Shown: positions 40,568 to 49,402 of the stretch, piece after piece
How positions within the stretch are numbered: the stretch's first letter is position 1
Layout of the letters: every line of letters starts with the position of its first letter
Assembly: GCF_031455095.1 (NCBI RefSeq)
Contig: NZ_JAVDSB010000012.1
Location: forward strand, 128,240-192,239
Direction of reading: 5' to 3'
DNA: 64,000 nucleotides
From: Paenibacillus_E qinlingensis_A
GTDB taxonomy: Bacteria; Bacillota; Bacilli; Paenibacillales; NBRC-103111
Notes under the pieces: generated by a model
What the model was told of the DNA's origin: nothing
Database searches by the model: none
Seen by the model: only the letters and a program-made list of their open reading frames with translations
Translations under genes and position numbers: made by a program

Positions 40568-40837
40568 ATGCAAGACTTAATCACTGTTCCAGGTGACTTT
40601 GTTACCGTTATCAACAATAACTTTCAAACTCTTCAATCGGCTATTGACAACTTAGAAGACAGTTCCAGTAGCTCTGGTTCCACAGCAATGGCTGATATTC
40701 AGACCAATTTCCCTACTCCAAATACAGCAAATCGCGGAAAGTTGCTTTTGTTAGCTGGAACTACAGGCGTATCCGACAAGCTATATTGCTGTATGAAACT
40801 AGCAGATGACACGTACGAGTGGTTACAAATAAGATAA
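40568..40837 (+). CDS. Small protein upstream of beta-helix gene, tail-fibre-head-like
   Basis: The protein has 89 residues from the ATG at 40568, five bases after GGAGGAG. It starts MQDLITVPGDFVTVINNNFQ, followed by a Ser-rich linker (EDSSSSSGSTAMADIQ) and a strand-rich end (NRGKLLLLAGTTGV, LYCCMKLADDTYEWLQIR). The 'tPnTanRGklllL' and 'DdtYeWLqI' end is a pattern I associate with structural proteins of Gram-positive phages, and is related in style to the C-terminus of the next gene. I do not recognise a named family. It lies 13 bases before the beta-helix gene and is co-transcribed with it. Confidence 0.62.
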   Translation: MQDLITVPGDFVTVINNNFQTLQSAIDNLEDSSSSSGSTAMADIQTNFPTPNTANRGKLLLLAGTTGVSDKLYCCMKLADDTYEWLQIR

Positions 40838-40850
40838 GGAGGTTGAAATA

Positions 40851-42254
40851 ATGGCCGTTAATAATACAGTAATTAATGTTAAGGATTATGGTGTAAAGGG
40901 TGACGGTAAAACAAATGATACCGCGACTATGCAAGCAGCTCTCACCTCAATAGCTTCTTTAGGTGCAATAGCTTATATTCCACTCGGCACTTACCTTATT
41001 AGTTCGACCCTCACAACATTGGTATCAATATTAAGTAATGGGGCTACTTTAAAAGTAAGCGCTACGAAATTTGAAATGATGATGTTGAACATAATTGGGT
41101 CCAATATAATTATTGAAGGACTTAATTTTAATGGAAATAGTATTGCCAATAGGGGTATTACAATCTCTGCTAATCGCAGTAATATCACAATTCGTGATTG
41201 TGAGATTTATAGCCTTAAGCAATTGACTGGATATACAACTGAAACTTTAGGCATTCATATACAATCTGGAGTAACTCATGTATCGATTATGGGATGTTAT
41301 ATTCATAATTTGGATGCAAGTGTGACAGGGATTTGTAGAGGGGTTTTGGCTAATCAAGCCGGAGGCACAGCCGATTCAACTAATATAACGATTACAAATA
41401 ATCGATTTGAGGAGATCTCACCAATAAATGATGGTGATGGCGTAGTTATTCAAGATTTCAAAGGATTTTGTTACATTACTATTGCTAATAATTACTTTAA
41501 ACGATGTTACAAAAGATCTATCAAAATACAAGTCAATGGCACTATCGTTACAGGCAACTTGATTGATAATCCTTTCCTAGGCACGTCAAAAGGACAAATC
41601 CAACCTTATTCAGCAATATCCGTATATGGCAGTTATTCGATTGTTACAAATAACAACATCGTCGGGGGAACTTATCTGTGCGGTATTGAGATTGGTTCGC
41701 TACTAGACGTTACAACTCATGTTATCACAATAGGTAATAGCGTTAAATTTGATGCAGTTAATGCCGACGTTTCGGGTGCCGATTGCATACGTGCTTATGG
41801 GGCTTCCGATTTTTTAACGATTAATGACAATATACTAAAAGACGGAAGATATGGAATTCGACTCACATCATATTCAAATGGTGTAACCATTAATGGAAAC
41901 ATTCTAGAAAACATGAAATTCCCTGCCATATTATTAGAGGGAACTAATAGCTCATATCCTAAAAATGCAACCATTAATGGGAATTCATTCGTTGCTTGCC
42001 AACATTATGGTATCGATACTACAAAAAGCACATCGGTCAGTTCTACAGGAAATATAGGTGTCGCCGCTTTTGGATTAATTAATCCAAGTTGCCTTCCAAA
42101 CCTAGGAATAGCTGGTACTACAGCTCAAAGACCAACAACTAATCTTTACGCTGGTCTTTCTTATTTTGACACCTCACTAGGCTCGAATGGGAAAACGATT
42201 TGGCGAAACAAAAATAATAACGGCTGGGTCGATGCAACTGGTATTTCTGTCTAG
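40851..42254 (+). CDS. Right-handed beta-helix protein (pectate-lyase-like), paralogue 2
   Basis: The 467-residue protein is preceded by AAGGAGGTTG. It opens directly with the family motif INVKDYGVKGDGKTNDTATM without signal peptide or anchor. Then come beta-helix rungs: LNFNGNSIANRGITISANRS, ITITNNRFEEI, NDGDGVVIQD, KRSIKIQVNGTIVTGN and YSAISVYGSYS. A different C-terminal segment (about 420-467: LGIAGTTAQRPTTNLYAGLS, KTIWRNKNNNGWVDATG) resembles the end pieces of tail spikes. The absence of an export signal is odd for a wall-acting enzyme. It could be released by lysis, be exported by an unknown route, or bind polymer in the cell. The catalytic residues cannot be named. Confidence 0.78.
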   Translation: MAVNNTVINVKDYGVKGDGKTNDTATMQAALTSIASLGAIAYIPLGTYLISSTLTTLVSILSNGATLKVSATKFEMMMLNIIGSNIIIEGLNFNGNSIANRGITISANRSNITIRDCEIYSLKQLTGYTTETLGIHIQSGVTHVSIMGCYIHNLDASVTGICRGVLANQAGGTADSTNITITNNRFEEISPINDGDGVVIQDFKGFCYITIANNYFKRCYKRSIKIQVNGTIVTGNLIDNPFLGTSKGQIQPYSAISVYGSYSIVTNNNIVGGTYLCGIEIGSLLDVTTHVITIGNSVKFDAVNADVSGADCIRAYGASDFLTINDNILKDGRYGIRLTSYSNGVTINGNILENMKFPAILLEGTNSSYPKNATINGNSFVACQHYGIDTTKSTSVSSTGNIGVAAFGLINPSCLPNLGIAGTTAQRPTTNLYAGLSYFDTSLGSNGKTIWRNKNNNGWVDATGISV

Positions 42255-42266
42255 CCCTATTGGTTG

Positions 42267-42293
42267 TTAAGCCTCACCCCAAAGTGAGGCTTA
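42267..42293. terminator. Hairpin between convergent genes
   Basis: AAGCCTCAC and GTGAGGCTT enclose CCCCAAA. It separates the plus-strand beta-helix gene from the end of the minus-strand polysaccharide operon. A T-run is weak on both sides. Confidence 0.7.
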
Positions 42294-42299
42294 CATGTT

Positions 42300-43319
42300 T
42301 CAATCGCCACTAACCTTAACTTGCAAGACTTCTTGCTCATAATATTGCTTAATTGTCATAAATTGATGATTACTCTGTACAAGCTGATTTAGGCAATGAA
42401 ACGACATCTTTGATAATCCTTTAGGATGCGAAATTATATTTACAACATCTAATTCCGATTGTTGAATGATGCGTAATAAATCATCTGGAAACATTCGTTC
42501 TAGTGAAACCATTTCATAAGCCGGTAAAAATCGATTGACAGAAGACATCGGAATGCCATTCCCGTCACCATAAGGTATTAACTCCTTCTTATGTATTTTA
42601 TTTTTAATTTTTCTAATGATTTTAGAATAACTGCTACATCGAAAAGTTGATATAGGTATTTCTACTAAATCTCCATATTGTTCATTTTTCGTAGGATCCA
42701 TATTGAATCGATAGTAATTGATAGGCTTTACATGTGAAAAATCAAAATTATGAACAGAACTAGTCCCCTTAATACAAGGCGCCACAGAACTGTCCACCAT
42801 TACTCCACATTCCATAAACGATTTCTTCAATTGGTCAAATGGCTGTATGCACCAACCACCGGCTCGATATGACATTACTTTATAGTTATGCTGAACTTCA
42901 CCAGCAATCTCTTCTAGAACCCTACATGACTTAAGAAATAAATCAAATATTTCTGTCTCAGATAACGATTGCAATCGGTATCGTTGATAATGCGGGAACT
43001 CCCACGCACCATTTACATAAGTTGCATCTAACCAGTGTGGATGCAAATGAGGCTCAATTCTGCTTCCTGATGCAACTAGACGCTGTAACTGCGACTTGAA
43101 AAGTTCAGCAGTAGTTCTAGTCTGTTCATGCTCTAGCAATCTCAAATAGTATAAGACATCAACAAAAAAAGTTGCACCAATCCTATGCTTCTCAAAAAAA
43201 GTAAGTAAATCATTTACTGGGTTTTGTATACAACTTTCAAATGTTCCGGATTTTCTAAAAAAAACCTCATAGTCAAATGTTAAGAGAATCTTTTTATTAG
43301 CTACCTTCCCATTTTTCAT
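42300..43319 (-). CDS. Polysaccharide deacetylase-family protein (last gene of the locus)
   Basis: The 339-residue protein is behind AGGGGGAAC. It has the NodB-like features ILLTFDYEVFF (acidic metal residue, about 12-22), ATFFVDVLYYL, RIEPHLHPHWLD (metal His, about 92) and VMSYRAGGWCIQPF (Arg motif), ending VVNIISHPKGLSK. The arrangement suggests de-N-acetylation or another ester/amide hydrolysis on sugar, but the metal triad is spread unusually and the family has many non-deacetylase members. It closes the operon that starts at galE, 20 bases after the epimerase gene. Confidence 0.78.
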   Translation of the reverse strand: MKNGKVANKKILLTFDYEVFFRKSGTFESCIQNPVNDLLTFFEKHRIGATFFVDVLYYLRLLEHEQTRTTAELFKSQLQRLVASGSRIEPHLHPHWLDATYVNGAWEFPHYQRYRLQSLSETEIFDLFLKSCRVLEEIAGEVQHNYKVMSYRAGGWCIQPFDQLKKSFMECGVMVDSSVAPCIKGTSSVHNFDFSHVKPINYYRFNMDPTKNEQYGDLVEIPISTFRCSSYSKIIRKIKNKIHKKELIPYGDGNGIPMSSVNRFLPAYEMVSLERMFPDDLLRIIQQSELDVVNIISHPKGLSKMSFHCLNQLVQSNHQFMTIKQYYEQEVLQVKVSGD

Positions 43320-43339
43320 GTTGTTCCCCCTGTTTTGTT

Positions 43340-44413
43340 TTATATATAAAAACTCTTTATTCCATCTACTATTTTCTGAGATGCATTTCCATCTCCGTAT
43401 AAATCATCAATATAATTCGACATTTTTTTTTGGCATATCGTAGTGCTTAAATCCATGTCGAATGGGTTGACTAACGTATTCCAACCTGTATTCACAGTCT
43501 CTACCCATTCTGTTTCTTCTCTTAGAGTGAAACAAGGGACTTTAGCGAAATATGCTTCTTTCTGCACACCACCGGAATCTGTAATTATACCTTTCGACTC
43601 CATCTCAAGCATTAACATTTCCAAATAAGATACTGGCTCGATCAGTTGAATCTTCTTGTGTCTTATAATTTTTTCCAACAGTTCTAAATCCTTGAGAATC
43701 TTATGTGTTCTAGGATGAAGAGGTAAGATAACAGACATATTCAGGCTCATCAATGAATCAACTATTGCTTTTAATCTTGCTGGTTGATCGGTATTCTCGG
43801 CTCTATGAATTGTACATAAATAATAGGACCCTTTACTTTGACCAAACTTACTTATTTCAAACCTATCTCGTGCAATCATATAATTGTAGCGAACTGCATC
43901 GTACATCACATCACCGCTCAAACGCACAGAATCAACTATATTTTCTAAAGCAAGATTATGTACAGCTCTTTCAGTAGGTGCAAATAACAAACTCGATAAA
44001 TGATCGGTCATGATTCGGTTAATCTCTTCAGGCATTTGTTTGTTATAACTTCTAAGACCTGCTTCGACATGAAAAATAGGAATATGCAATTTACTTGCTG
44101 CTAATGCTCCTGCTAAAGTCGAATTAGTATCTCCATACACTATGACGCCATCTGGTTTTTCTTTTAGTAATATCTCTTCTATTAAACCCAACATAATCCC
44201 AGTTTGTTTACCATGTGAATGTGAGCCAACTTCTAAATTATAATCTGGTCGGGGAATTTGCAGTTCATCAAAAAATACTCCTGACATGTTAAAATCATAA
44301 TGTTGGCCAGTATTCACCAATATTTCTTGATACGTTTTCCTTAAAATTCTAGAAACAGGTGCAACCTTAATGAATTGCGGTCTAGCTCCCACGACAGTTA
44401 TAATTTTTCTCAT
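43340..44413 (-). CDS. wbpI: UDP-diacetamido-uronic acid 2-epimerase, WbpI-like (WecB family)
   Basis: The 357-residue protein starts MRKIITVVGARPQFIKVAPV. Other signatures are ILVNTGQHYDFNMSGVFFDE, VYGDTNSTLAGALAASKLHI, FHVEAGLRSYNKQMPEEINR and ITDSGGVQKEAYF. The IPRPDYNLEVG segment after the FFDEL helix is closer to WbpI than to housekeeping MnaA. WbpI inverts C2 of UDP-GlcNAc(3NAc)A to give UDP-ManNAc(3NAc)A. WbpA-, B-, D- and E-like genes in the same operon support that substrate. A simple UDP-GlcNAc 2-epimerase role is the alternative. Confidence 0.85.
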   Translation of the reverse strand: MRKIITVVGARPQFIKVAPVSRILRKTYQEILVNTGQHYDFNMSGVFFDELQIPRPDYNLEVGSHSHGKQTGIMLGLIEEILLKEKPDGVIVYGDTNSTLAGALAASKLHIPIFHVEAGLRSYNKQMPEEINRIMTDHLSSLLFAPTERAVHNLALENIVDSVRLSGDVMYDAVRYNYMIARDRFEISKFGQSKGSYYLCTIHRAENTDQPARLKAIVDSLMSLNMSVILPLHPRTHKILKDLELLEKIIRHKKIQLIEPVSYLEMLMLEMESKGIITDSGGVQKEAYFAKVPCFTLREETEWVETVNTGWNTLVNPFDMDLSTTICQKKMSNYIDDLYGDGNASQKIVDGIKSFYI

Positions 44414-44419
44414 AACTAG

Positions 44420-45835
44420 CTACTCCTTTGAAATAAATACGTTAGCGTTAGAATTAATATAACGTGCGATTTTTCCTTTAGCTTTTGTTTCCTCTATTGC
44501 AATTCCCTTAGACTGTTCGCGATGAAGAACAACAAGGATCGTCTGAAATAATATCTTTAGATCTAACAAAAGTGAATAATCCTTAATATACAGGAGATCA
44601 TATCTTAATTTATCTGATGGTAGCGTACTGTAGTTACCCATCACTTGAGCCATCCCTGTAATACCAGGTTTCACCATAAAACGGTAAGTATAATGCGGTA
44701 GTTCTTCTGAGAATGCTTGTGTAAAAAAAGCCCGTTCAGGTCTTGGACCGACTACACTCATTTCACCTCTAATTACATTGATTAATTGTGGCAATTCATC
44801 AATTCTTGTTGCTCTAATAAATGCTCCAAGCTTCGTAATTCTTGCATCTCTTTCTGTTGCAAGTACAGGGCCGGTGTGTTTCTCAGCATTATCCACCATG
44901 CTTCGAAATTTCAACATTTTAAATGGCTTCTCACCTTCTCCAATCCGCTCTTGTGAGAAGAATGCTTTACCATGCGACGATAACGGTATGATAATTGTCA
45001 TTAATAGAAAAATTGGAGAGGTACAAATGAGGAGAATGGCGGAAATGACCAAATCCAGAACCCGTTTCATCGTTTTTTGTAATTTACTTAAATGGGGAGA
45101 AGGGATAGAGTACACAAGCATATCATCGATCTGCTGGGGCTCCGCAGCCATCATGAGAAGATCATTGTACTCAGGGATTAACAACACTTCTTTTCCTTCT
45201 TTACCTGCCAAACATAATAAATCTACTTTTAGTCCTGTATCAACTTCAGGGCTAATAATAAACAACTCAATATCCTGAAAGGCTTCTGTAGTAACCTTAA
45301 GCAATTCCGTTTCAGTCTGTATAACACCTCGTACATCAAACCATTTTTCACCTTTGGTTAGAACTTTTTGAATAATTCCATTACTTAATTTTGAATTTTT
45401 CACGATAATAAGTGCTTTTTTCTTAATGAGGTCCTGAGACACCAAACGGAACAGTATGCTTCTCACTCCAATCATAAAACTCAGTTGCAGGATAAGTGCT
45501 ATGAGTACTGTGCTTAAAGGGATATTCAACTCTTGAAATCCAAATTTCAGTAGCATCCATTCAAAAGCAATCATCACATGCGCAATAACAAGATTATAGT
45601 AATACTTAGAATAGGATATACGGCCCGAGTATGTATAGAGGTTGAAAAACTGATAAGTCAGAATGCACATGACGCTAATCCAGAGTATATGGTTCAGAAA
45701 GGAGTAAAACTCAATGATTGAAGCGTACATTTGAAAACTTAAACCATATGCAAAAACATAGCTAATGGCAATTACAATGAAGTCTAGCAATCCAATTACC
45801 CATTTCGAACCCCTCGGCCGATTCAAGCTATTCAT
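44420..45835 (-). CDS. Polyprenyl glycosylphosphotransferase (initiating sugar-phosphate transferase)
   Basis: This is a 471-residue WcaJ-type polyisoprenyl-phosphate hexose-1-phosphate transferase. Four to five N-terminal transmembrane helices (about 12-125) are followed by a cytosolic nucleotide-binding-like part. After another membrane segment (KRVLDLVISAILLICTSPIF, about 258) comes the catalytic domain: FFSQERIGEGEKPFKMLKFR, RIDELPQLINVIRGEMSVVG, PRPERAFF and VKPGITGMAQVMG. It loads the first sugar phosphate on undecaprenyl phosphate. It overlaps the upstream glycosyltransferase gene by four bases. Confidence 0.92.
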   Translation of the reverse strand: MNSLNRPRGSKWVIGLLDFIVIAISYVFAYGLSFQMYASIIEFYSFLNHILWISVMCILTYQFFNLYTYSGRISYSKYYYNLVIAHVMIAFEWMLLKFGFQELNIPLSTVLIALILQLSFMIGVRSILFRLVSQDLIKKKALIIVKNSKLSNGIIQKVLTKGEKWFDVRGVIQTETELLKVTTEAFQDIELFIISPEVDTGLKVDLLCLAGKEGKEVLLIPEYNDLLMMAAEPQQIDDMLVYSIPSPHLSKLQKTMKRVLDLVISAILLICTSPIFLLMTIIIPLSSHGKAFFSQERIGEGEKPFKMLKFRSMVDNAEKHTGPVLATERDARITKLGAFIRATRIDELPQLINVIRGEMSVVGPRPERAFFTQAFSEELPHYTYRFMVKPGITGMAQVMGNYSTLPSDKLRYDLLYIKDYSLLLDLKILFQTILVVLHREQSKGIAIEETKAKGKIARYINSNANVFISKE

Positions 45836-47010
45836 ATTACCATTCCCTCTCCATTGATTTCAGATGATGAAGCAGTTGCCTGCAGCTTATTCGACGTCGA
45901 GTATACTTCATCCAGTAGTACCATGATTTCTTTCAGATCATACTGACTAGCCTGAACATAACTATTAAAGCCCATTTCCATGCGCAGTTCTTTATTTGCA
46001 TAGAGTAGTTTAAAGGCTTGAATGGTCTCCCTATCTCCTCCAACAGGTACAACAAATCCATTTATTTGAGATGACACAAGCTCTCTGCTTCCACGGACAT
46101 CTGTAACAACCATGGGTTTACCCGCGGCTGAAGCTTCTAATAACACTTTTGGAAGTCCTTCGCGTCGAGACAATAATGCAACTGTGTCTGCCATTTTCAT
46201 GATTGCAGGAATATCCTTCCTAAACCCAAGAAACCGGACACTATGCTCCAAATGAAGACGTTTTACGAGCGATTGGAGATAAGCTTCTTTGGCACCTGTT
46301 CCTACAAGTAGACAAATAGCGGGAACGCCTTGCTTGTTCAATTCATACACGCTGTATATGAGTTGCTCCTGATTTTTATTGTGATTCATTTCGGCAATAC
46401 ATAAGATAATGAATTCATTTTTCTTGATCCCTATCTCATCCCTAAGATCGTCTACCACTCGTTCATTGGCATTCTGGTAGGTTTGAATGTCCACACCAAC
46501 TCCTGGGATATAAACTGCCTTTTTTCGAACTGGAAATTTTCTTGCACGTTCATAATCTTCTTGATTAATTGTAATGATTACATCCGTCCAGAAAGACATC
46601 AACCACTCTACAGGAAAATAAACGAGCCAGTTTATCCATGAAGCTCCTTTAAAAAAATGAAAACCATGAGCTGTATAGATGACATTTTTGCATCCTGCCA
46701 GTTTCGCTGCAATACGGCAGATTACGCTAGCATTCGGTGTATGTACATGGATAAGATCGTATTGCTCTTGCTTAAACCATTTTGTGAGTGAAATAAGCGC
46801 CATAATATTCTGTAGGGCAAGCGGATTACGGCTAAATGTAATATCGCGGCATTCAATTGATGCTTGTTGCAAATCTTCTTTGCAGTGGTCTCGGCCGCCG
46901 TAAGCATGGACTTGATGGCCTTGTGACTTCAGCCTTTGAATAAAAGGAATGTGAAAGACAGCAAGATGGGAGTATACGGTAGCAACATAAGCAACTTTGG
47001 CATTTGTCAT
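45832..47010 (-). CDS. GT4 glycosyltransferase, EpsD-like
   Basis: This 392-residue GT-B enzyme begins MTNAKVAYVATVYSHLAVFH. It has YDLIHVHTPNASVICRIAAK, VIYTAHGFHFFKGA (about 111-124) and the GT4 domain KKNEFIILCIAEMNHNKNQE, MADTVALLSRREGLPKVLLEASAAGKPMVVTDV (in parts: LLSRREGLPKVLLEAS, GKPMVVTDVRGSRE) with the E-x7-E donor motif. It is close in layout to Bacillus EpsD. The donor and acceptor are unknown. It lies one base after the next glycosyltransferase gene and overlaps the phosphotransferase gene. Confidence 0.9.
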   Translation of the reverse strand: MTNAKVAYVATVYSHLAVFHIPFIQRLKSQGHQVHAYGGRDHCKEDLQQASIECRDITFSRNPLALQNIMALISLTKWFKQEQYDLIHVHTPNASVICRIAAKLAGCKNVIYTAHGFHFFKGASWINWLVYFPVEWLMSFWTDVIITINQEDYERARKFPVRKKAVYIPGVGVDIQTYQNANERVVDDLRDEIGIKKNEFIILCIAEMNHNKNQEQLIYSVYELNKQGVPAICLLVGTGAKEAYLQSLVKRLHLEHSVRFLGFRKDIPAIMKMADTVALLSRREGLPKVLLEASAAGKPMVVTDVRGSRELVSSQINGFVVPVGGDRETIQAFKLLYANKELRMEMGFNSYVQASQYDLKEIMVLLDEVYSTSNKLQATASSSEINGEGMVI

Positions 47011-48153
47011 CTAATTTACCCTCTCCACTTCCCGATCTTGTGCTTTTGTCTTAAATAGATCACTGTAAATTGATTCCCAGCGCAAGATAATCGCATTAAT
47101 GTCATACTTAGCTAATACGAACTCCCGCCCCTTTTTTCCCATCACGGTCCGTTCTTCTTTCGTTAATGACATCATCTTTTGCATCTTTTGTGAGAGATCC
47201 GGCGCGTCTATTGGGCGGGCAAGATAACCAGATACCTCTTCTTCCACAACCTCTCCGTTGCCGCCAACATCCGTAGCCACCATAGGGAGTTCACTTGCTG
47301 ATGCCTCCAACAACACCATCGGCATACCTTCCCATATTGAAGAAATAACAAAAGCATCTGAGGCATTCATCAAGCGGGGAATGTCTTTACGAATTCCAAG
47401 AAACTTAATGTGATTTTCCATGTGTAGGGAGCGAACATAGGCTTCTAAAGTAGCTCGTAAAATGCCTTCGCCAACGATTATTAGCCTGCAATGTGAATTA
47501 CGCTTCACAATTTCTGAGAATGCTGTGACCAACGTATGGTAGTCCTTAACCTCAACAAGTCGACCCACAGCCAGCCAGACAAATTCATCCTTCAGACCTA
47601 ATTCACTTCGAATGTCTGTATAGTCTTGTTCGTTTTTATTGAATTGTTTTAAATTAATACCATTCGGCACGAACATAATTTTGTTCGCGGGGCAAGCCTT
47701 TTTCTGAATATAGCTCTGTACAGCATCTTGGCTGACGTTAGTCGTTATTTCACAAAGGGAATCCGTAGCTCTGTATAGCAGCATCCTTGTTTTCCCACCT
47801 TCATTATTACTATGAGCAGTTGAAACTAGAACCGGTATTTTGACAAATACCCGAGTAACCCTAGCCAGAATGTTGGCATGAATCATGTGGCTATGCACAA
47901 TATCAGGATTAAATTTTTGGATAATTTGTTTGAGTTTGTTTATAGCGCGTGGGTCTGGGATTCCCTTCTTCATATTCAATGTGAAGAGTTCAATACCGAG
48001 TTCGTCCAACTCCTCGACATAAGCAGTGGGTTTAATCATGGATATGACTTGGACGAGCCAACCCCTAAGTTGTAGTCCTATTGCCAATTGGATTACTTGA
48101 GCTTCGGCCCCTGCGTAATCTAAACCTGTTAAAATAAAGATGATTTTGTCCAT
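47011..48153 (-). CDS. GT4 glycosyltransferase
   Basis: The protein has 380 residues from the ATG at 48153 (MDKIIFILTGLDYAGAEAQV); an ATG four codons earlier abuts the AAAGG that would serve as ribosome site. Typical GT4 parts are PDIVHSHMIHANILARVTRV, VSTAHSNNEGG, FVWLAVGRLVEVKDYHTLV, and ISSIWEGMPMVLLEASASEL with the E-x7-E motif. The 5' end lies inside the 3' end of the polymerase gene in another frame (89-base overlap), an unusually long overlap. Confidence 0.9.
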   Translation of the reverse strand: MDKIIFILTGLDYAGAEAQVIQLAIGLQLRGWLVQVISMIKPTAYVEELDELGIELFTLNMKKGIPDPRAINKLKQIIQKFNPDIVHSHMIHANILARVTRVFVKIPVLVSTAHSNNEGGKTRMLLYRATDSLCEITTNVSQDAVQSYIQKKACPANKIMFVPNGINLKQFNKNEQDYTDIRSELGLKDEFVWLAVGRLVEVKDYHTLVTAFSEIVKRNSHCRLIIVGEGILRATLEAYVRSLHMENHIKFLGIRKDIPRLMNASDAFVISSIWEGMPMVLLEASASELPMVATDVGGNGEVVEEEVSGYLARPIDAPDLSQKMQKMMSLTKEERTVMGKKGREFVLAKYDINAIILRWESIYSDLFKTKAQDREVERVN

Positions 48154-49396
48154 GCCTATCAACATCCTTTTCTTTCACTTTTGGCGCTAAGGCCAATGCA
48201 GTTATCGCAACCAACAGGTATTCGTAGTTATAGCCAAAATCACCACTAAAAAGTGCAGATATCACACCTTGAAATAATAAAGCTAACAACACACCACTAA
48301 ACCTCGCTATATAGCAAGAATAGATGATAGCCATCCCCCATAGGGTAATACCAACAAGTCCAAGTTCGCTGGCAATTTCTAGAACAATGTTGTGTGGATA
48401 GTAAAATCTACCCATTAATGAATCACCGCCTAAACCAGTACCGAAGAAGGGATTATCCATAAATTTATTTAATGCATTCGCCTGCAAATATTTTCTACCT
48501 AGAAAGTTAGCATCTCCGGCTAATTGATTCTGGTTAACCAATACAGTGAAACGACTTCCTCCAATTGCATCCTGTACTTGGTCTCTAAAATGCATAGTAA
48601 CGAACCCGACAACAATGATCAGCAGCATTGCTCCTATTTTGAAAGAATTGCTAATCCGTAATTGGTTATTCTTATACTTTTTGTAGAGTACATAGATAAG
48701 TACCAGCAAATTTGCAACTAGCAGTGCCAATAAAGGCCCTCTAGATTGCGTTGCGATTCCTGAAACTAACCCAAAACAAATAGTCGATATTCGCAGAATG
48801 AGTGGGATACGTTTTCCCCATATAGCAATGGTCACAGCACCGAAAAGAATACGTGCATCAAAAATTGGATTCCCTCCTGGAAGAGTTAATCTTCCTGGAT
48901 ACAATGGGGTATACAATGCGTATAAGTGATGCATTATCGAATAGGCTAATCCAAACAAAACGACCGAAGTCCATGAGAACTTTTTATATTTCTTGTATAC
49001 AATAAAGATATAAATACCTGGTATAATGCCATGAATGAGAAGAATTTGCAGTTTGGAAAAGCCCAACTGATCGTTAAAAGCCCAACTTAACGATATGATG
49101 CTATAACTAAGAAATATGAACCATAATAGTAATCCCTGGCTGGTGAATAAACCTTCACTTAGTCTTCTTTTATGTAGAAAAGTTACTCCAACAAGTATCA
49201 TTGGAACGGCGAGTAGAAGAAACAATGAGCTGCCATGCATATACTTTTTATAAAGAAAACCTATTAAATCAAAGAAAAAACTAAAGCCAAAGATCCAGCC
49301 AGCATCCAGTTTTAGCCCTAACTGCATTACACATTGCAAGAAGAAAACCATTATGCATCCACAGAGACACCCAATCATTATCAATTGAATACTCAA
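48065..49396 (-). CDS. O-antigen ligase/polymerase-family membrane protein (Wzy-like)
   Basis: This 443-residue integral membrane protein has about ten to twelve helices. The large extracytoplasmic loop and the segment IATQSRGPLLALLVANLLVL (about 220), then NPFFGTGLGGDSLMGRFYYPHNIVLEIASELG (in parts: GTGLGGDS, YPHNIVLEIASELG), form the Wzy_C signature, with the conserved His in HNI. It polymerises flipped repeat units outside the membrane. The last 30 residues (DVDRHGQNHLYFNRFRLRRG...) are charged, unlike the family, and lie over the start of the next gene. Confidence 0.85.
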   Translation of the reverse strand: MSIQLIMIGCLCGCIMVFFLQCVMQLGLKLDAGWIFGFSFFFDLIGFLYKKYMHGSSLFLLLAVPMILVGVTFLHKRRLSEGLFTSQGLLLWFIFLSYSIISLSWAFNDQLGFSKLQILLIHGIIPGIYIFIVYKKYKKFSWTSVVLFGLAYSIMHHLYALYTPLYPGRLTLPGGNPIFDARILFGAVTIAIWGKRIPLILRISTICFGLVSGIATQSRGPLLALLVANLLVLIYVLYKKYKNNQLRISNSFKIGAMLLIIVVGFVTMHFRDQVQDAIGGSRFTVLVNQNQLAGDANFLGRKYLQANALNKFMDNPFFGTGLGGDSLMGRFYYPHNIVLEIASELGLVGITLWGMAIIYSCYIARFSGVLLALLFQGVISALFSGDFGYNYEYLLVAITALALAPKVKEKDVDRHGQNHLYFNRFRLRRGRSSSNPIGNRTTT

Positions 49397-49402
49397 TATT
49401 TC

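Noticed and set aside
40568..42254. Second prophage fragment
   Set aside because: The two proteins have structural-protein style ends, but no other phage gene is nearby and the beta-helix core has paralogues across the polysaccharide locus.
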